Source of the DNA: Chitinophagales bacterium
GTDB lineage: Bacteria > Bacteroidota > Bacteroidia > Chitinophagales > Saprospiraceae
Direction of reading: 5' to 3'
NCBI GenBank assembly: GCA_013298955.1
Contig: JAAFJT010000006.1
Coordinates: 1 to 64,000, forward strand
DNA: 64,000 bases
Shown here: one piece after another, positions 51,420-61,016 of the stretch
Layout: each line of letters starts with the position of its first letter
Numbering within the stretch: the first letter of the stretch is position 1
The notes under the pieces: model-generated
Databases searched by the model: none
What the model was told of the DNA's origin: nothing
The model's input: only the letters and a program-made list of their open reading frames with translations
Made by a program: the position numbers and the translations under genes

Positions 51420-54400
51420 TTAAAAATCTACTTTTGCACCCAATTGAATGCTAAATGGAGAACCACCGCGTGTATAAGTGCCTTGACCAGAGTTTACTGT
51501 ATAACGGTTTGCCGCAGGTACAAAGTTGAACAAGTTGACAAAACGTCCATAATAGTCATCTTGGGTAGAGTTCAAGTTTGCATAGTAACCAGCAGATGGG
51601 CTAATCATATTCAACAAATTGAAGAAGTCAGCTCTTAATGTTACACCATATTGGTCAAGTAATTTGAATCTTTTTGAAACGGAAGCACTCGTTTGATACA
51701 TCCAAGGGTAAACGCCTTGATAAACACCTGTGATTTGACCAGAACTTTGTACTAAAACATCTCTTACTTCTTGTGCAACGTTTGCCAAAATTTTATTTTC
51801 AGCAGAGGTCAATTCAGCAGCCGTTGGTACATAAGCCAAATCTCTATCGGTTGACAAGTTTGGATTACCACTTGTGGTGATACTGAAACGACGTTGATGT
51901 GCTGCCATTAAGCTGAAACCGATATTCCAACCTGCAAATTGTGGCGATGCAAATACAACCACTACTTTATCGCCAACCCCGTTTTGGTTAGAATTATTCA
52001 TATGCGTTTTGTAACGATTGTAATAATCCGCACCTACATATTCTGCATCGTCAAATACACCACCTGCGTGGTAAGTCGTAACACCTGTACCTTTCGCTTT
52101 GGTCAACGTAACATTCAACAAACCATCTTTGCCAATTTTCATGGTCAAATCCAATTGCGCCGCCATGTATTTAGAAGTCCAATCTGCATTGGTAAACATT
52201 ACAACGTTTTGTAATGCAGGTACTTTTGCACTGGTTACTTCCCGCCCATCAATACCTTTAACACTATCAATTTTGCGATTTGCATTAACCCAGTAGTTAT
52301 CATTGAAACCTACATTGTAACAACCCATAATCGTCGCTCTGAAACGGTCAGAGAAGAAGTAAGTATAGCTAATATTGGTACGCAAGGTACTTGGCATTTT
52401 AAAATTCGGGTCAACCATAATCAAGTTTGCACTCCCTGCTGGCAATGCTTGCCCTTCAAATTTCTTGCTCAACCAGTTGGCAGGGTCTGCATAATTGCCT
52501 GCTGCGCCTACATTTGCTACGATATCGGCATTATTTGTATAGTTGAACTGACGTGTGTGAACGCCATCATTATAATACGTTTGTGTAATCGGTTGCGTTG
52601 TGATTGGAGATGCAATCATCCCAGCACCTGCTTTCAAGAAATGTTTTTTCTCGCCACCGATATCCCAAGTCATTTGCACACGCGGTTGCCATTGAGCCAT
52701 GTCGCTTACGGCTTTTGAATTGTCCAATGCCCTACCATTGTAAGTCAAACCTGCGAATACCGCTTCGTTCCGCGTTGGCGCAACACCACTTTGGTACGTT
52801 CCATCCCAACGAATACCCGCTTCCATATTAATATCATTGCCAATTTTGAAGGCTGCTTCTGCATACAAACTCAATTCTGCTAATTTCCAAGGTTGCAATG
52901 CTTTCAAATCCAATTTGTCCGACAACAATTGACGGTAAAAAGAGGGTTTGTTCGCATTCAAATCTGCTACGTTTTGATAGACCACAACGGGTGCAGTCCA
53001 GTGTGCCAAACGCTCCGCTTGTTGGTAAAACTGATTGTTCGTACCAAAAGTCCAAGTCACACCATTTGTTTTGTACGTTACGTCATCAATGAATTGGTAA
53101 GAAGTCGTACGCATCAATTCTGGAATCCAAGTCAACTGACCAAACGCCATCGTACCACCACCAAGACCATTTGCCGCAGGAACGCCTACATAAACACGCG
53201 GTTCTTGAGTAGCATCTTTGGGATTATTGCCCCTATCCGAAGTATTAAATTGGAAAACGGCTTTGTTTACGATATTTTTTGAAATATCCGTCCGCAAATC
53301 CGCAATAATTTTGTGGTCTAAATTCTCAAATGGATAATTACTTGCATCCGTACCATTCACCCGAACCGAATTGGGCAAGAAAGCGGCTAAACTTAATTGA
53401 TTGCCAGAAATCCCTTCATTCGTCAAATTATATTTCAAATAATTGTAACGAATCGACGCTCTATTTTTATCATTAATCTGCCAATCCATCCGTGCAAATA
53501 CGTTTTGCGTCACCGCATCTTTTTTCAAAGTACCGATTCCAGAACCTACATCGTACCCTTTTGCTTTTGCAGCATCAACCACTGCTTGTGCATCGGTTTT
53601 GGTGTAACCATAAAAAGTATTTGCCTCGCCTTCGTTTGCAAACACTGGATTCGCATAATCGACGAAAAATTGCGTACGCGGGTCTGTCAACGGAGACGTT
53701 GCATAACGGTCAATCGCTACAAAATAAAATAATTTATCTTTGATAATCGGTCCGCTTACGCTTAAACCGTATTGTCCTTGACTTGGAACGGATGCCAATA
53801 ATGCACCAGTTGGACTTTTGGTTTGAGACAATGCGTCACCACCACCTGCATAATACCATGCAGCACCATGTACTTCATTCGTACCTGATTTGGTAACGGC
53901 TTTGACAACACCACCTGAATTACGACCGTTTTTAACGCTATATGCATTCGTTTCAACCTCAAATTCCCGAATGGCTTCTTGAGAAATCGTAAATGCAGCA
54001 CCATCCAGCGTTGAACCGAATGAACCACGACGTGTATTCGCACCATCTACGGTGAAACCGCCATTACCCCCTTTACCACCAGCCAATGTGAAACCACCTA
54101 AATTCCGTTGACCCAAATCGGGCGTATAAGATTGACCTGATAAGAAAGCCAATTGTTCAAAATTCCGAGAAGGCGTGGGAATCGTAGCAATCGTTTTGCC
54201 CGTAATCGCCAATGCACTGCCGAGACGGTCTGTGCGAGAAGTCATTGCATTTGCCGTTACTTCGACTGCACCCAATTCAGTAGCCCCTTCTTTGAGTTCG
54301 ACATCCACCGTAAGGTGGTCTCCCAATCCCAAATTGTATCCTGTTTGTTTCACGGTTTGAGAACCCGTAGAAGAAAAAGTTAAGGTGTAAGGACCGCCTA

Positions 54401-54620
54401 ATGGCAATTCTTGCAACTCATAACTTCCATTATCATCCGAAGCCGTAGCTGTTTTAAAACCGTTAGACGTGTTCACTGCTTGAACAATCGCGCCTATCAT
54501 CGGTTGCTTTTTAGCATCAGTGATTTTACCAGAAATGCGCGCACTCGTACCTTGTGCGAAAAGAACATTCACAGAGCAAAATAATAATGCTGTGAAAATC
54601 AGTTTTGTAAAATTTTTCAT
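51420..54620 (-). CDS. TonB-dependent receptor with N-terminal carboxypeptidase regulatory-like domain
   Basis: ARISGKITDAKKQPMIGAIVQAVN; plug-like region; C-terminal GSPFSIQLGAKVDF. Confidence 0.9.
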   Translation of the reverse strand: MKNFTKLIFTALLFCSVNVLFAQGTSARISGKITDAKKQPMIGAIVQAVNTSNGFKTATASDDNGSYELQELPLGGPYTLTFSSTGSQTVKQTGYNLGLGDHLTVDVELKEGATELGAVEVTANAMTSRTDRLGSALAITGKTIATIPTPSRNFEQLAFLSGQSYTPDLGQRNLGGFTLAGGKGGNGGFTVDGANTRRGSFGSTLDGAAFTISQEAIREFEVETNAYSVKNGRNSGGVVKAVTKSGTNEVHGAAWYYAGGGDALSQTKSPTGALLASVPSQGQYGLSVSGPIIKDKLFYFVAIDRYATSPLTDPRTQFFVDYANPVFANEGEANTFYGYTKTDAQAVVDAAKAKGYDVGSGIGTLKKDAVTQNVFARMDWQINDKNRASIRYNYLKYNLTNEGISGNQLSLAAFLPNSVRVNGTDASNYPFENLDHKIIADLRTDISKNIVNKAVFQFNTSDRGNNPKDATQEPRVYVGVPAANGLGGGTMAFGQLTWIPELMRTTSYQFIDDVTYKTNGVTWTFGTNNQFYQQAERLAHWTAPVVVYQNVADLNANKPSFYRQLLSDKLDLKALQPWKLAELSLYAEAAFKIGNDINMEAGIRWDGTYQSGVAPTRNEAVFAGLTYNGRALDNSKAVSDMAQWQPRVQMTWDIGGEKKHFLKAGAGMIASPITTQPITQTYYNDGVHTRQFNYTNNADIVANVGAAGNYADPANWLSKKFEGQALPAGSANLIMVDPNFKMPSTLRTNISYTYFFSDRFRATIMGCYNVGFNDNYWVNANRKIDSVKGIDGREVTSAKVPALQNVVMFTNADWTSKYMAAQLDLTMKIGKDGLLNVTLTKAKGTGVTTYHAGGVFDDAEYVGADYYNRYKTHMNNSNQNGVGDKVVVVFASPQFAGWNIGFSLMAAHQRRFSITTSGNPNLSTDRDLAYVPTAAELTSAENKILANVAQEVRDVLVQSSGQITGVYQGVYPWMYQTSASVSKRFKLLDQYGVTLRADFFNLLNMISPSAGYYANLNSTQDDYYGRFVNLFNFVPAANRYTVNSGQGTYTRGGSPFSIQLGAKVDF

Positions 54621-54934
54621 TGAGTCTTTAAACATAAACATTTACAAAAAAAAATTAATGAGCATACAGTTGTTAAAAATAAGGACTTGTAAACCCTTAC
54701 AAAAGTAACAAAACGGCTTAAAATTCAAAATTTTTTATTTTTGAATGGGTGTTTTAGCAATTTTATGGATTCAGTTTTTCATCGTTTTGACCTCCTAAAA
54801 ATGCGGGCAAAAGCTGTATTAACCGAATCTTTATTTACATCTTATTTTTAACACCTTTTTAAATTCTGAATAAAAGTATAAAGATATTGGTATTGCTACG
54901 TACTTATTGTTTCAATTATACCATATGTTTTTTC

Positions 54935-54991
54935 AAAAGTACCATTGTCAAAAATGGAATAGGTACTTTTAAGAAAATATTTGGTACTTTT
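54935..54991. promoter_or_regulatory. candidate regulator sites: GGTACTTTT direct repeats 21 bp apart plus an inverted copy
   Basis: AAAAGTACC 54935-54943; GGTACTTTT 54962-54970 and 54983-54991. Confidence 0.5.
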
Positions 54992-55085
54992 CAACCTTTT
55001 ACAAACGCTTCAATACGCTTTATAACTAATATTGTAATCCAAATCACCTAATTGTTATTTGTCCATTTTTATAAAAATTTAGGCT

Positions 55086-56099
55086 ATGAAAGCAGCTTTT
55101 TTATTGAAACCGAAAGTGATTCAACTCCAAAATGCACCAAATCCAGTGCCTGCAGCAGGAGAAGTGCGTATTAAATTGAAAATGATAGGCGTTTGTGGTT
55201 CAGACGTACACCTTTTTCAAGGACATCGCCTATTGGACAAACCGAACATTATCGGACATGAAGGTTTGGGTATTATTGATAAAGTCGGTACGGGTGTTTC
55301 GGAGTCGCGCATCGGAGAACGGGTGGTGATGGAGCCTAATATTCCATGTCATCATTGCAGATATTGTCAAAGCGGTCGCGGGAATATTTGCATCAATAAG
55401 CGGATTGTGGGTGTCAATGAAGTCGGTTGTTTTGCGGAATATATCGTGTTGCCCTCCGCGTTTGCATGGAAAGTGCCAACGACTGTTTCGGATGCGGATG
55501 CGGTGGCGATTGAACCAACAGCCGTTGGCGTACATGCCTTAAATGCTTCCAAAGCAAAGCCGGGAGATACGATTGCAGTGATTGGATTAGGTGCGATTGG
55601 GTTATTATTGACTCATTTGGCGTTGAAATTGGGTTACAAAGTGTTAGTGACAGAATTAAATACGGATAAATTAAAAATTGCCACCGATTGGGGCGCAATC
55701 AAGGCAACACACACAGGCAGCCTTCAACAACAAACCGAAGCCTTAGCGCATCAATGGATGGAGGAAGACGTAACGGCGATTTTTGAGTGTGCAGGCGCAA
55801 GCGTCACGGCATCGATGGCAACCGCCGCAGCTCCGAGAGGTTCGGAAATCGTATTAGTGGGTTTGTCCATGAGTGACGCGACGTTTAAACCATTCAAAAT
55901 AGCGCGAGAAGGAATCACCATCGTACCATCAATTATCTATGACCATCCTTTTGATTTCAAACGGACGATACAATTAATTGCGTCGAAAGTGATTCAACCG
56001 GGTCAAATTATCTCGAAATATATGAAATTAGACGAATTGCAATTGGCTTTAGAAGTGGCTTCTATTGGCAATGATAGTAAAATTATTATTCATGTTTAA
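55086..56099 (+). CDS. zinc-dependent medium-chain alcohol/polyol dehydrogenase
   Basis: GVCGSDVHLFQGH, GHEGLGIIDKVG, CRYCQSGRGNICIN, VIGLGAIGLL. Confidence 0.9.
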   Translation: MKAAFLLKPKVIQLQNAPNPVPAAGEVRIKLKMIGVCGSDVHLFQGHRLLDKPNIIGHEGLGIIDKVGTGVSESRIGERVVMEPNIPCHHCRYCQSGRGNICINKRIVGVNEVGCFAEYIVLPSAFAWKVPTTVSDADAVAIEPTAVGVHALNASKAKPGDTIAVIGLGAIGLLLTHLALKLGYKVLVTELNTDKLKIATDWGAIKATHTGSLQQQTEALAHQWMEEDVTAIFECAGASVTASMATAAAPRGSEIVLVGLSMSDATFKPFKIAREGITIVPSIIYDHPFDFKRTIQLIASKVIQPGQIISKYMKLDELQLALEVASIGNDSKIIIHV

Positions 56100-56214
56100 A
56101 CACATAGGAAACATAGGGTTACATAGGACACATAGGGATATTCATTGGTAATTTGCATTCCCCAAAGCATGCCTCTATGTGTCCTATGTAACCCTATGTT
56201 TCCTATGTGTTAAA
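56095..56214. repeat. Family C inverted-repeat element (C1)
   Basis: TTTAAACACATAGGAAACATAGGGTTACATAGGACACATAGGG ... CTCTATGTGTCCTATGTAACCCTATGTTTCCTATGTGTTAAA. Confidence 0.93.
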
Positions 56215-56224
56215 AAAAGAGTTC

Positions 56225-58063
56225 ATGCGCTATAAACATTCTATTGCTTCCGTTTCTTTATCTGGCACCTTGCGCGAAAAAATGCTTGCAATTGCCAAAG
56301 CGGGTTATGATGGCATCGAATTATTTGAAAACGATTTAACCGTTTCTGATATACGTCCTGCGGAATTGCGCCAAATGGCTTCCGATTTAGGCATCGAAAT
56401 CATTGCTTTACAACCACTTAGGGATTTTGAAGCGATGCCGAATGCGTTACATCGCAAAAATTTGGATAGGGCAGAACGCAAGTTTGATTTAATGACTTTG
56501 CTTGGTACCAAAACGCTATCGGTGTGTAGCAATACTTCTCCGTTAGCCTTAGATGATATGGATAAAGCGGCAGCCGATTTACATGAATTGGCAGAACGAG
56601 CCGCTTTTCGCGGATTCAAAATTGGATATGAAGCCTTGTCTTGGGGGCGTTATGTATATGATTATCGTCAATCTATTGAAATTGTCAATCGCGCCAATCA
56701 TCCCAATTTAGGTTATATATTGGATAATTTGCATATCAATTCGCGGGAATTGCCTATGGACGACATTTATAAATTGTCAGGTGCTAAAATTACCTTAGTG
56801 CAAGTAGCGGATGCACAGAAAATGGATGTTGCGCACATTGTTTTGGGTCGTCATTATCGTTGTTTTCCGGGTCAAGGTTCTTTTCCAGTGGTGGCGTTTA
56901 TGAAAGCGGTGGATTCGACGGGTTATAATGGGTACATTTCGCATGAAATTTTCAGTGATGATTTTAGAGCATCCCGCGTTTATCCAGTTGCTTTGGATGG
57001 AAAACGGTCTTTAATTTGGCTAATGAATGAAATTTCCAAAAAAAATATTGAAAAGCCCATCTTAAAAAAGATTCAATTCATTGAATTTGCCACTGATAAG
57101 TTTAGTCAATTTCCGTTGATAGCATTGTTAAAAAATGTTGGTTTTGTGAAAACACATCAACATAAATCCAAAGATGTTAGTTTATATCAGTTGGGTGATG
57201 CAACCCTTATTTTAAACAAAGAGTTGGATGCACATGCCACCGATTGGGTTGATAAACATGGGAATATGGTTTGTTCCGTTGGTTTTTCAGCTCAAAATCC
57301 GCAATATTTAGAAAGTTGGGCGCGGCAACTCCATTACAAATGGATTAAAGCGAGTGATAATGAAGATACTTTAAACATCCCTGCGGTGAAAGGTTCGAGC
57401 AACCTTTTATACTATTTTATAGATGAAAAAGATTTAAAATCAAATTATTATGAATTAGAATTTGATTTAATCAATCCTTTTAAAATTAATAATGGTGTAC
57501 AACAATTTGACCATATCGGGCATGTTGTGAGTGACGTATTAACACAATCGAATACCTTATTTTATCGGGCAATGTTGGGTTTAGAAATTGAAGAAACGTT
57601 GGAATTATTAGACCCAAGAGGCTTGATGTATAGCCGTGTAGCGCGTAATGAAACAAAAAGTATTAGAATACCTTTGAGTTCAACACGAAGTAGAGGCACT
57701 TCTTCAGACCGTTTTATCGAATCATTGGCAGGGGCGGGCATTCAACAAATTGCGTTAAGCACGACCGATATTTTTAAGACGGCGGCATGGATTCCAAATA
57801 AAAATATGATTTTATCCGTACCTGACAATTATTATAATGATTTAATTTCAAAATCCGTGTTACCTTTGGAGGAAGTGGAACGAATGCGTGCATTGAATAT
57901 CTTATATGATGTGCAAGGAGAAGGTTCTTTTTATCATTTTTATTTTAAAGAACAAAACGGTTTGTTTATTGAAATCATTCAACGCGTAGGCGGTTATGAC
58001 CGTTATGGTGAACCGAATGCACAGGTGCGTTTGGCGGCACAAGCGCGAGATAGAAACACATAG
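56225..58063 (+). CDS. bifunctional TIM-barrel 3-dehydroshikimate dehydratase / HPPD-like VOC protein (QsuB-like)
   Basis: KHSIASVSLSGTLREKMLAIAKAGYDGIELFENDL; C-terminal FDHIGHVVSDVLTQSNTLFYRAMLGLE...FIEIIQRVGGYDRYGEPNAQVRLAAQ. Confidence 0.85.
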   Translation: MRYKHSIASVSLSGTLREKMLAIAKAGYDGIELFENDLTVSDIRPAELRQMASDLGIEIIALQPLRDFEAMPNALHRKNLDRAERKFDLMTLLGTKTLSVCSNTSPLALDDMDKAAADLHELAERAAFRGFKIGYEALSWGRYVYDYRQSIEIVNRANHPNLGYILDNLHINSRELPMDDIYKLSGAKITLVQVADAQKMDVAHIVLGRHYRCFPGQGSFPVVAFMKAVDSTGYNGYISHEIFSDDFRASRVYPVALDGKRSLIWLMNEISKKNIEKPILKKIQFIEFATDKFSQFPLIALLKNVGFVKTHQHKSKDVSLYQLGDATLILNKELDAHATDWVDKHGNMVCSVGFSAQNPQYLESWARQLHYKWIKASDNEDTLNIPAVKGSSNLLYYFIDEKDLKSNYYELEFDLINPFKINNGVQQFDHIGHVVSDVLTQSNTLFYRAMLGLEIEETLELLDPRGLMYSRVARNETKSIRIPLSSTRSRGTSSDRFIESLAGAGIQQIALSTTDIFKTAAWIPNKNMILSVPDNYYNDLISKSVLPLEEVERMRALNILYDVQGEGSFYHFYFKEQNGLFIEIIQRVGGYDRYGEPNAQVRLAAQARDRNT

Positions 58064-58222
58064 GACACATAGGAGGACATAAGGACACATAGGGTAAACT
58101 AAACTTGCATTAAGTTTCAAACTGGACGCAAGTTGTGCTCGAATTTATTTTCAACTCATTTAGGAAAGGTATATGTGTATAACACTCTATGTGTTCTATG
58201 TCTTCCTATGTGCCCTATGTGT
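58052..58222. repeat. Family C inverted-repeat element (C2) with nested hairpin
   Basis: AAACACATAGGACACATAGGAGGACATAAGGACACATAGGG ... CTCTATGTGTTCTATGTCTTCCTATGTGCCCTATGTGTTAAA; inner AACTTGCATTAAGTTTCAAACTGGACGCAAGTT at 58102-58134. Confidence 0.88.
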
Positions 58223-58241
58223 TAAAAAAATAGTAAGAATT

Positions 58242-59159
58242 ATGAATAATGAGTTTAAAAATTTTGGTTTATACGGTCGAGAATCATGGACGATTTCCCC
58301 TGAATTTTTCCATTTGGTCTCGATAGATTCCAGTTGTCGGAAACACGATTGGGTCATCAAACCTCATTTTCACAGCAAATTATATCAATTTTTTCTGATA
58401 AAATCGGGTTCAGGCACGTTCATTTTCAATGAAAAAACCAAACCTTTTTCAGGCAAACAATTGATTATCATGCCCGATAACAATTTGCATGGATTTCAAT
58501 TTAGTGAAGATATTTTAGGTTATACGCTCTCGGTTGCGTCGAATGTGATTGAAAAAGTGACTGCTTCGGATAAACAATTGGCGCATGAGTTGAATCAAGT
58601 TCGCATTTTAAATTTGGAAAATCATATAGACGATTTCAATGATTTATTCACCTTGATTCAAGCAATCGACCGAGAATTTTTACAACAAGATGAAAAAATT
58701 CGATTGACCTTAGAAACCTTATTATTATTATTCACCATTAAAATTTTCCGTTTAAACTTCAAGTTTGGGCGCGAAAAAACGTATATTGGTGCAAATAAAG
58801 AACTTACATATTACAAATCTTTTTTAAAGAAAATCAAAACCAGCATTCCAACGAATAAAAGTATTGACGAATTTACCAAAGATTTGGGCATTAGCAAGAC
58901 GCATTTAAATCGGATTTGTCAATCCATTGTTGGAAAATCGACCAAACAAGTGATTAGCAGTTACTTGATGAACGAAGCCATGATATTATTAACGCATACG
59001 AACCTGACCATTTCAGAGATTGCGCACCAATTAGAATTTAAAGATGTGAGTTATTTTTGTCGTTTTTTCAAAAAACAAGCGAATACTTCGCCCGCCAAAT
59101 TCAAAGAAGATAACCTTGCGGTCGATAAATCGGTTCATTCCGTTGCATTAAACTATTAG
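58242..59159 (+). CDS. AraC family transcriptional regulator (PobR-like)
   Basis: KPHFHSKLYQFFLIKSGSG; C-terminal HTH LGISKTHLNRICQSIVGKSTKQVISSYLMNEA...ISEIAHQLEFKDVSYFCRFFKKQANTSPAKFK. Confidence 0.9.
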   Translation: MNNEFKNFGLYGRESWTISPEFFHLVSIDSSCRKHDWVIKPHFHSKLYQFFLIKSGSGTFIFNEKTKPFSGKQLIIMPDNNLHGFQFSEDILGYTLSVASNVIEKVTASDKQLAHELNQVRILNLENHIDDFNDLFTLIQAIDREFLQQDEKIRLTLETLLLLFTIKIFRLNFKFGREKTYIGANKELTYYKSFLKKIKTSIPTNKSIDEFTKDLGISKTHLNRICQSIVGKSTKQVISSYLMNEAMILLTHTNLTISEIAHQLEFKDVSYFCRFFKKQANTSPAKFKEDNLAVDKSVHSVALNY

Positions 59160-59221
59160 TACATATGACATCATCGTTCTTTTACGAATCGGGACGATAT
59201 GTTTCAAACATCGTTATTAGC

Positions 59222-60547
59222 ATGAAAATAACAAGTTACGAAAGCCTCCAAGAGCAACTCAAATCGTTGATTGACAATAGCCAAATGTCTGTTTATCAGA
59301 TGATTATAGTTGGCATTTGTTTCATATTGAATATGAATGACGGCGTTGATGTCTTAGTGGTCTCCTTCACGAGCAGCGATATTGCCAAAGAATGGGCGTT
59401 GAGCGATGCCGCTTTGGGCTACATTTTTAGTGCAGGTTTGGCGGGCATGACGCTCGGCTGCTTCTTTTTAGCCCCACTTGGCGACAAAATTGGGCGCAGA
59501 TACATGTTCATCACCTCTTTGATACTCATTTCGGCAGGGATGTTAGGCGTTTATTTCGTCAACGCGTATGGGCAATTACTGGCTTTGCGCTTCTTGACAG
59601 GCTTGGGCATTGGCGGCATTTTACCAACCATGGCAAGTACGGCTTCCGAATTTTCCAATGCCAAAAACCGAGATTTCAATGTCGGATTGATACAAGCAGG
59701 CTGGCCAGTGGGCGCGATATTGACTGGTTTTTTTGTGGCATGGGCAGTGCCGATGCATGGATGGCGATTTGCTTTTTTGATTGCAGGCATCATTTCGACC
59801 TTGATGTTGGTGTTAGTCGTGGTTTATATGCCCAATTCGTTAGCGTTTTTGGGCAAGGAACAGCCTGAAAAGGCTCATGCTCAAATCAATACCTTATTGG
59901 AAAAAATGGGGCATGAAGGCATTGAATCGCTCCCTGAAAAACCTCAAAAAGAAGCCTCCGTACCCATAAGTGCTTTATTTACACCTGAATACAAATTATC
60001 AACAATGATACTTTGGGTAGCTATCTTTTTTGGTTTTTTAACGCTTTATACCTTGTTGAGTTGGATTCCAAAAATTGCTAAAACATCAGGTATGGATGCC
60101 AAAACCGCAACTTATGTCGGCACGATTTTAAATTTGGGTGCGGTGATGGGAACGGTCGGATTTGGATTATTAGCGAAAAACTTAGGCTTACGCAATTTAT
60201 TATTGAGTTTTATGACAATAGCCTTTGGCGCAATGGTGATTTATGGCAATTTCAAATTAGATTATACTTTAATCTTTTTAATGACTTTGCTGATAGGTTT
60301 TTTCGTACAAGGCGGTTTCAATGGCTTTTATCCGATAGCGGCGCGGGTGTATCCGAGTGCGATTCGGAGTACAGGTGTCGGTTTGGCAATGGGCGTAGGG
60401 CGATTCGGGGCGATTTTAGGACCCGCATTATTTGGTATTTTGTCCGATAATGGGTTTACGATAGCGGAACGGTTTAATCTATTCTCGTTGCCTTTGTTGG
60501 TCGCAGGTGTTTTAGCATATAATATTCCATCTAAAAATTTGGATTAA
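59222..60547 (+). CDS. MFS transporter, aromatic acid:H+ symporter (PcaK/AAHS-like)
   Basis: MNDGVDVLVVSFTSSDIAKEWALSDAALGYIFSAGLAGMTLGCFFLAPLGDKIGRR. Confidence 0.85.
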   Translation: MKITSYESLQEQLKSLIDNSQMSVYQMIIVGICFILNMNDGVDVLVVSFTSSDIAKEWALSDAALGYIFSAGLAGMTLGCFFLAPLGDKIGRRYMFITSLILISAGMLGVYFVNAYGQLLALRFLTGLGIGGILPTMASTASEFSNAKNRDFNVGLIQAGWPVGAILTGFFVAWAVPMHGWRFAFLIAGIISTLMLVLVVVYMPNSLAFLGKEQPEKAHAQINTLLEKMGHEGIESLPEKPQKEASVPISALFTPEYKLSTMILWVAIFFGFLTLYTLLSWIPKIAKTSGMDAKTATYVGTILNLGAVMGTVGFGLLAKNLGLRNLLLSFMTIAFGAMVIYGNFKLDYTLIFLMTLLIGFFVQGGFNGFYPIAARVYPSAIRSTGVGLAMGVGRFGAILGPALFGILSDNGFTIAERFNLFSLPLLVAGVLAYNIPSKNLD

Positions 60548-60562
60548 AATAGAACGACCATA

Positions 60563-60593
60563 CCGTTTGGAGGGTTTGAAACCCTCCAAACGG
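60563..60593. repeat. perfect 15-bp hairpin (D-type)
   Basis: CCGTTTGGAGGGTTT-G-AAACCCTCCAAACGG. Confidence 0.92.
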
Positions 60594-60670
60594 CGTATAA
60601 CGAAACAGTGTATCATATTGAAAATCAATCTTTTATATTTTTTTTAAATAAAAATTTATTCAAAAAAGCA

Positions 60671-60973
60671 ATGAATCCTTCTAAGGTTTTAACCCAAAAT
60701 AATGGACATACGATGTTGCATTTGCGGTATCAATTGGACGAAATAGACCAATCTTTATTACAATTATTGTCACACCGCATGGCGATTGCACAACACATTG
60801 GCGCGTATAAAAAAGAAAATAACATCCCAATCGTACAACTTGGACGTTGGCAGGAACTCTTGCAAGCCGTCATTGAAAAGGGGGAAGCGATGGATTTAAG
60901 TGCTGATTGCATTAAACAAATCTTTACAGCGATTCATGATGAATCGGTTCGGCATCAGCAAAATGTAAAATGA
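60671..60973 (+). CDS. chorismate mutase (AroQ-type)
   Basis: LRYQLDEIDQSLLQLLSHRMAIAQHIGAYKKENNIPIVQLGRWQELLQAV. Confidence 0.85.
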   Translation: MNPSKVLTQNNGHTMLHLRYQLDEIDQSLLQLLSHRMAIAQHIGAYKKENNIPIVQLGRWQELLQAVIEKGEAMDLSADCIKQIFTAIHDESVRHQQNVK

Positions 60974-60979
60974 TAAATA

Positions 60980-61011
60980 AACGTCGTTGAGGTTTCAACC
61001 TCAACGACGTT
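60980..61011. terminator. perfect 15-bp hairpin between convergent genes
   Basis: AACGTCGTTGAGGTT-TC-AACCTCAACGACGTT. Confidence 0.75.
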
Positions 61012-61016
61012 ACCTT

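Noticed and set aside
51420-54620. SusC/SusD polysaccharide utilisation locus
   Set aside because: No SusD-like gene or glycoside hydrolase adjacent; receptor looks like a general TonB-dependent transporter.
9216-58222. CRISPR array interpretation of the short-period repeats
   Set aside because: Units are 9-11 nt, adjacent and degenerate, arranged as inverted arms; there are no direct repeats with unique spacers of CRISPR length and no cas genes.
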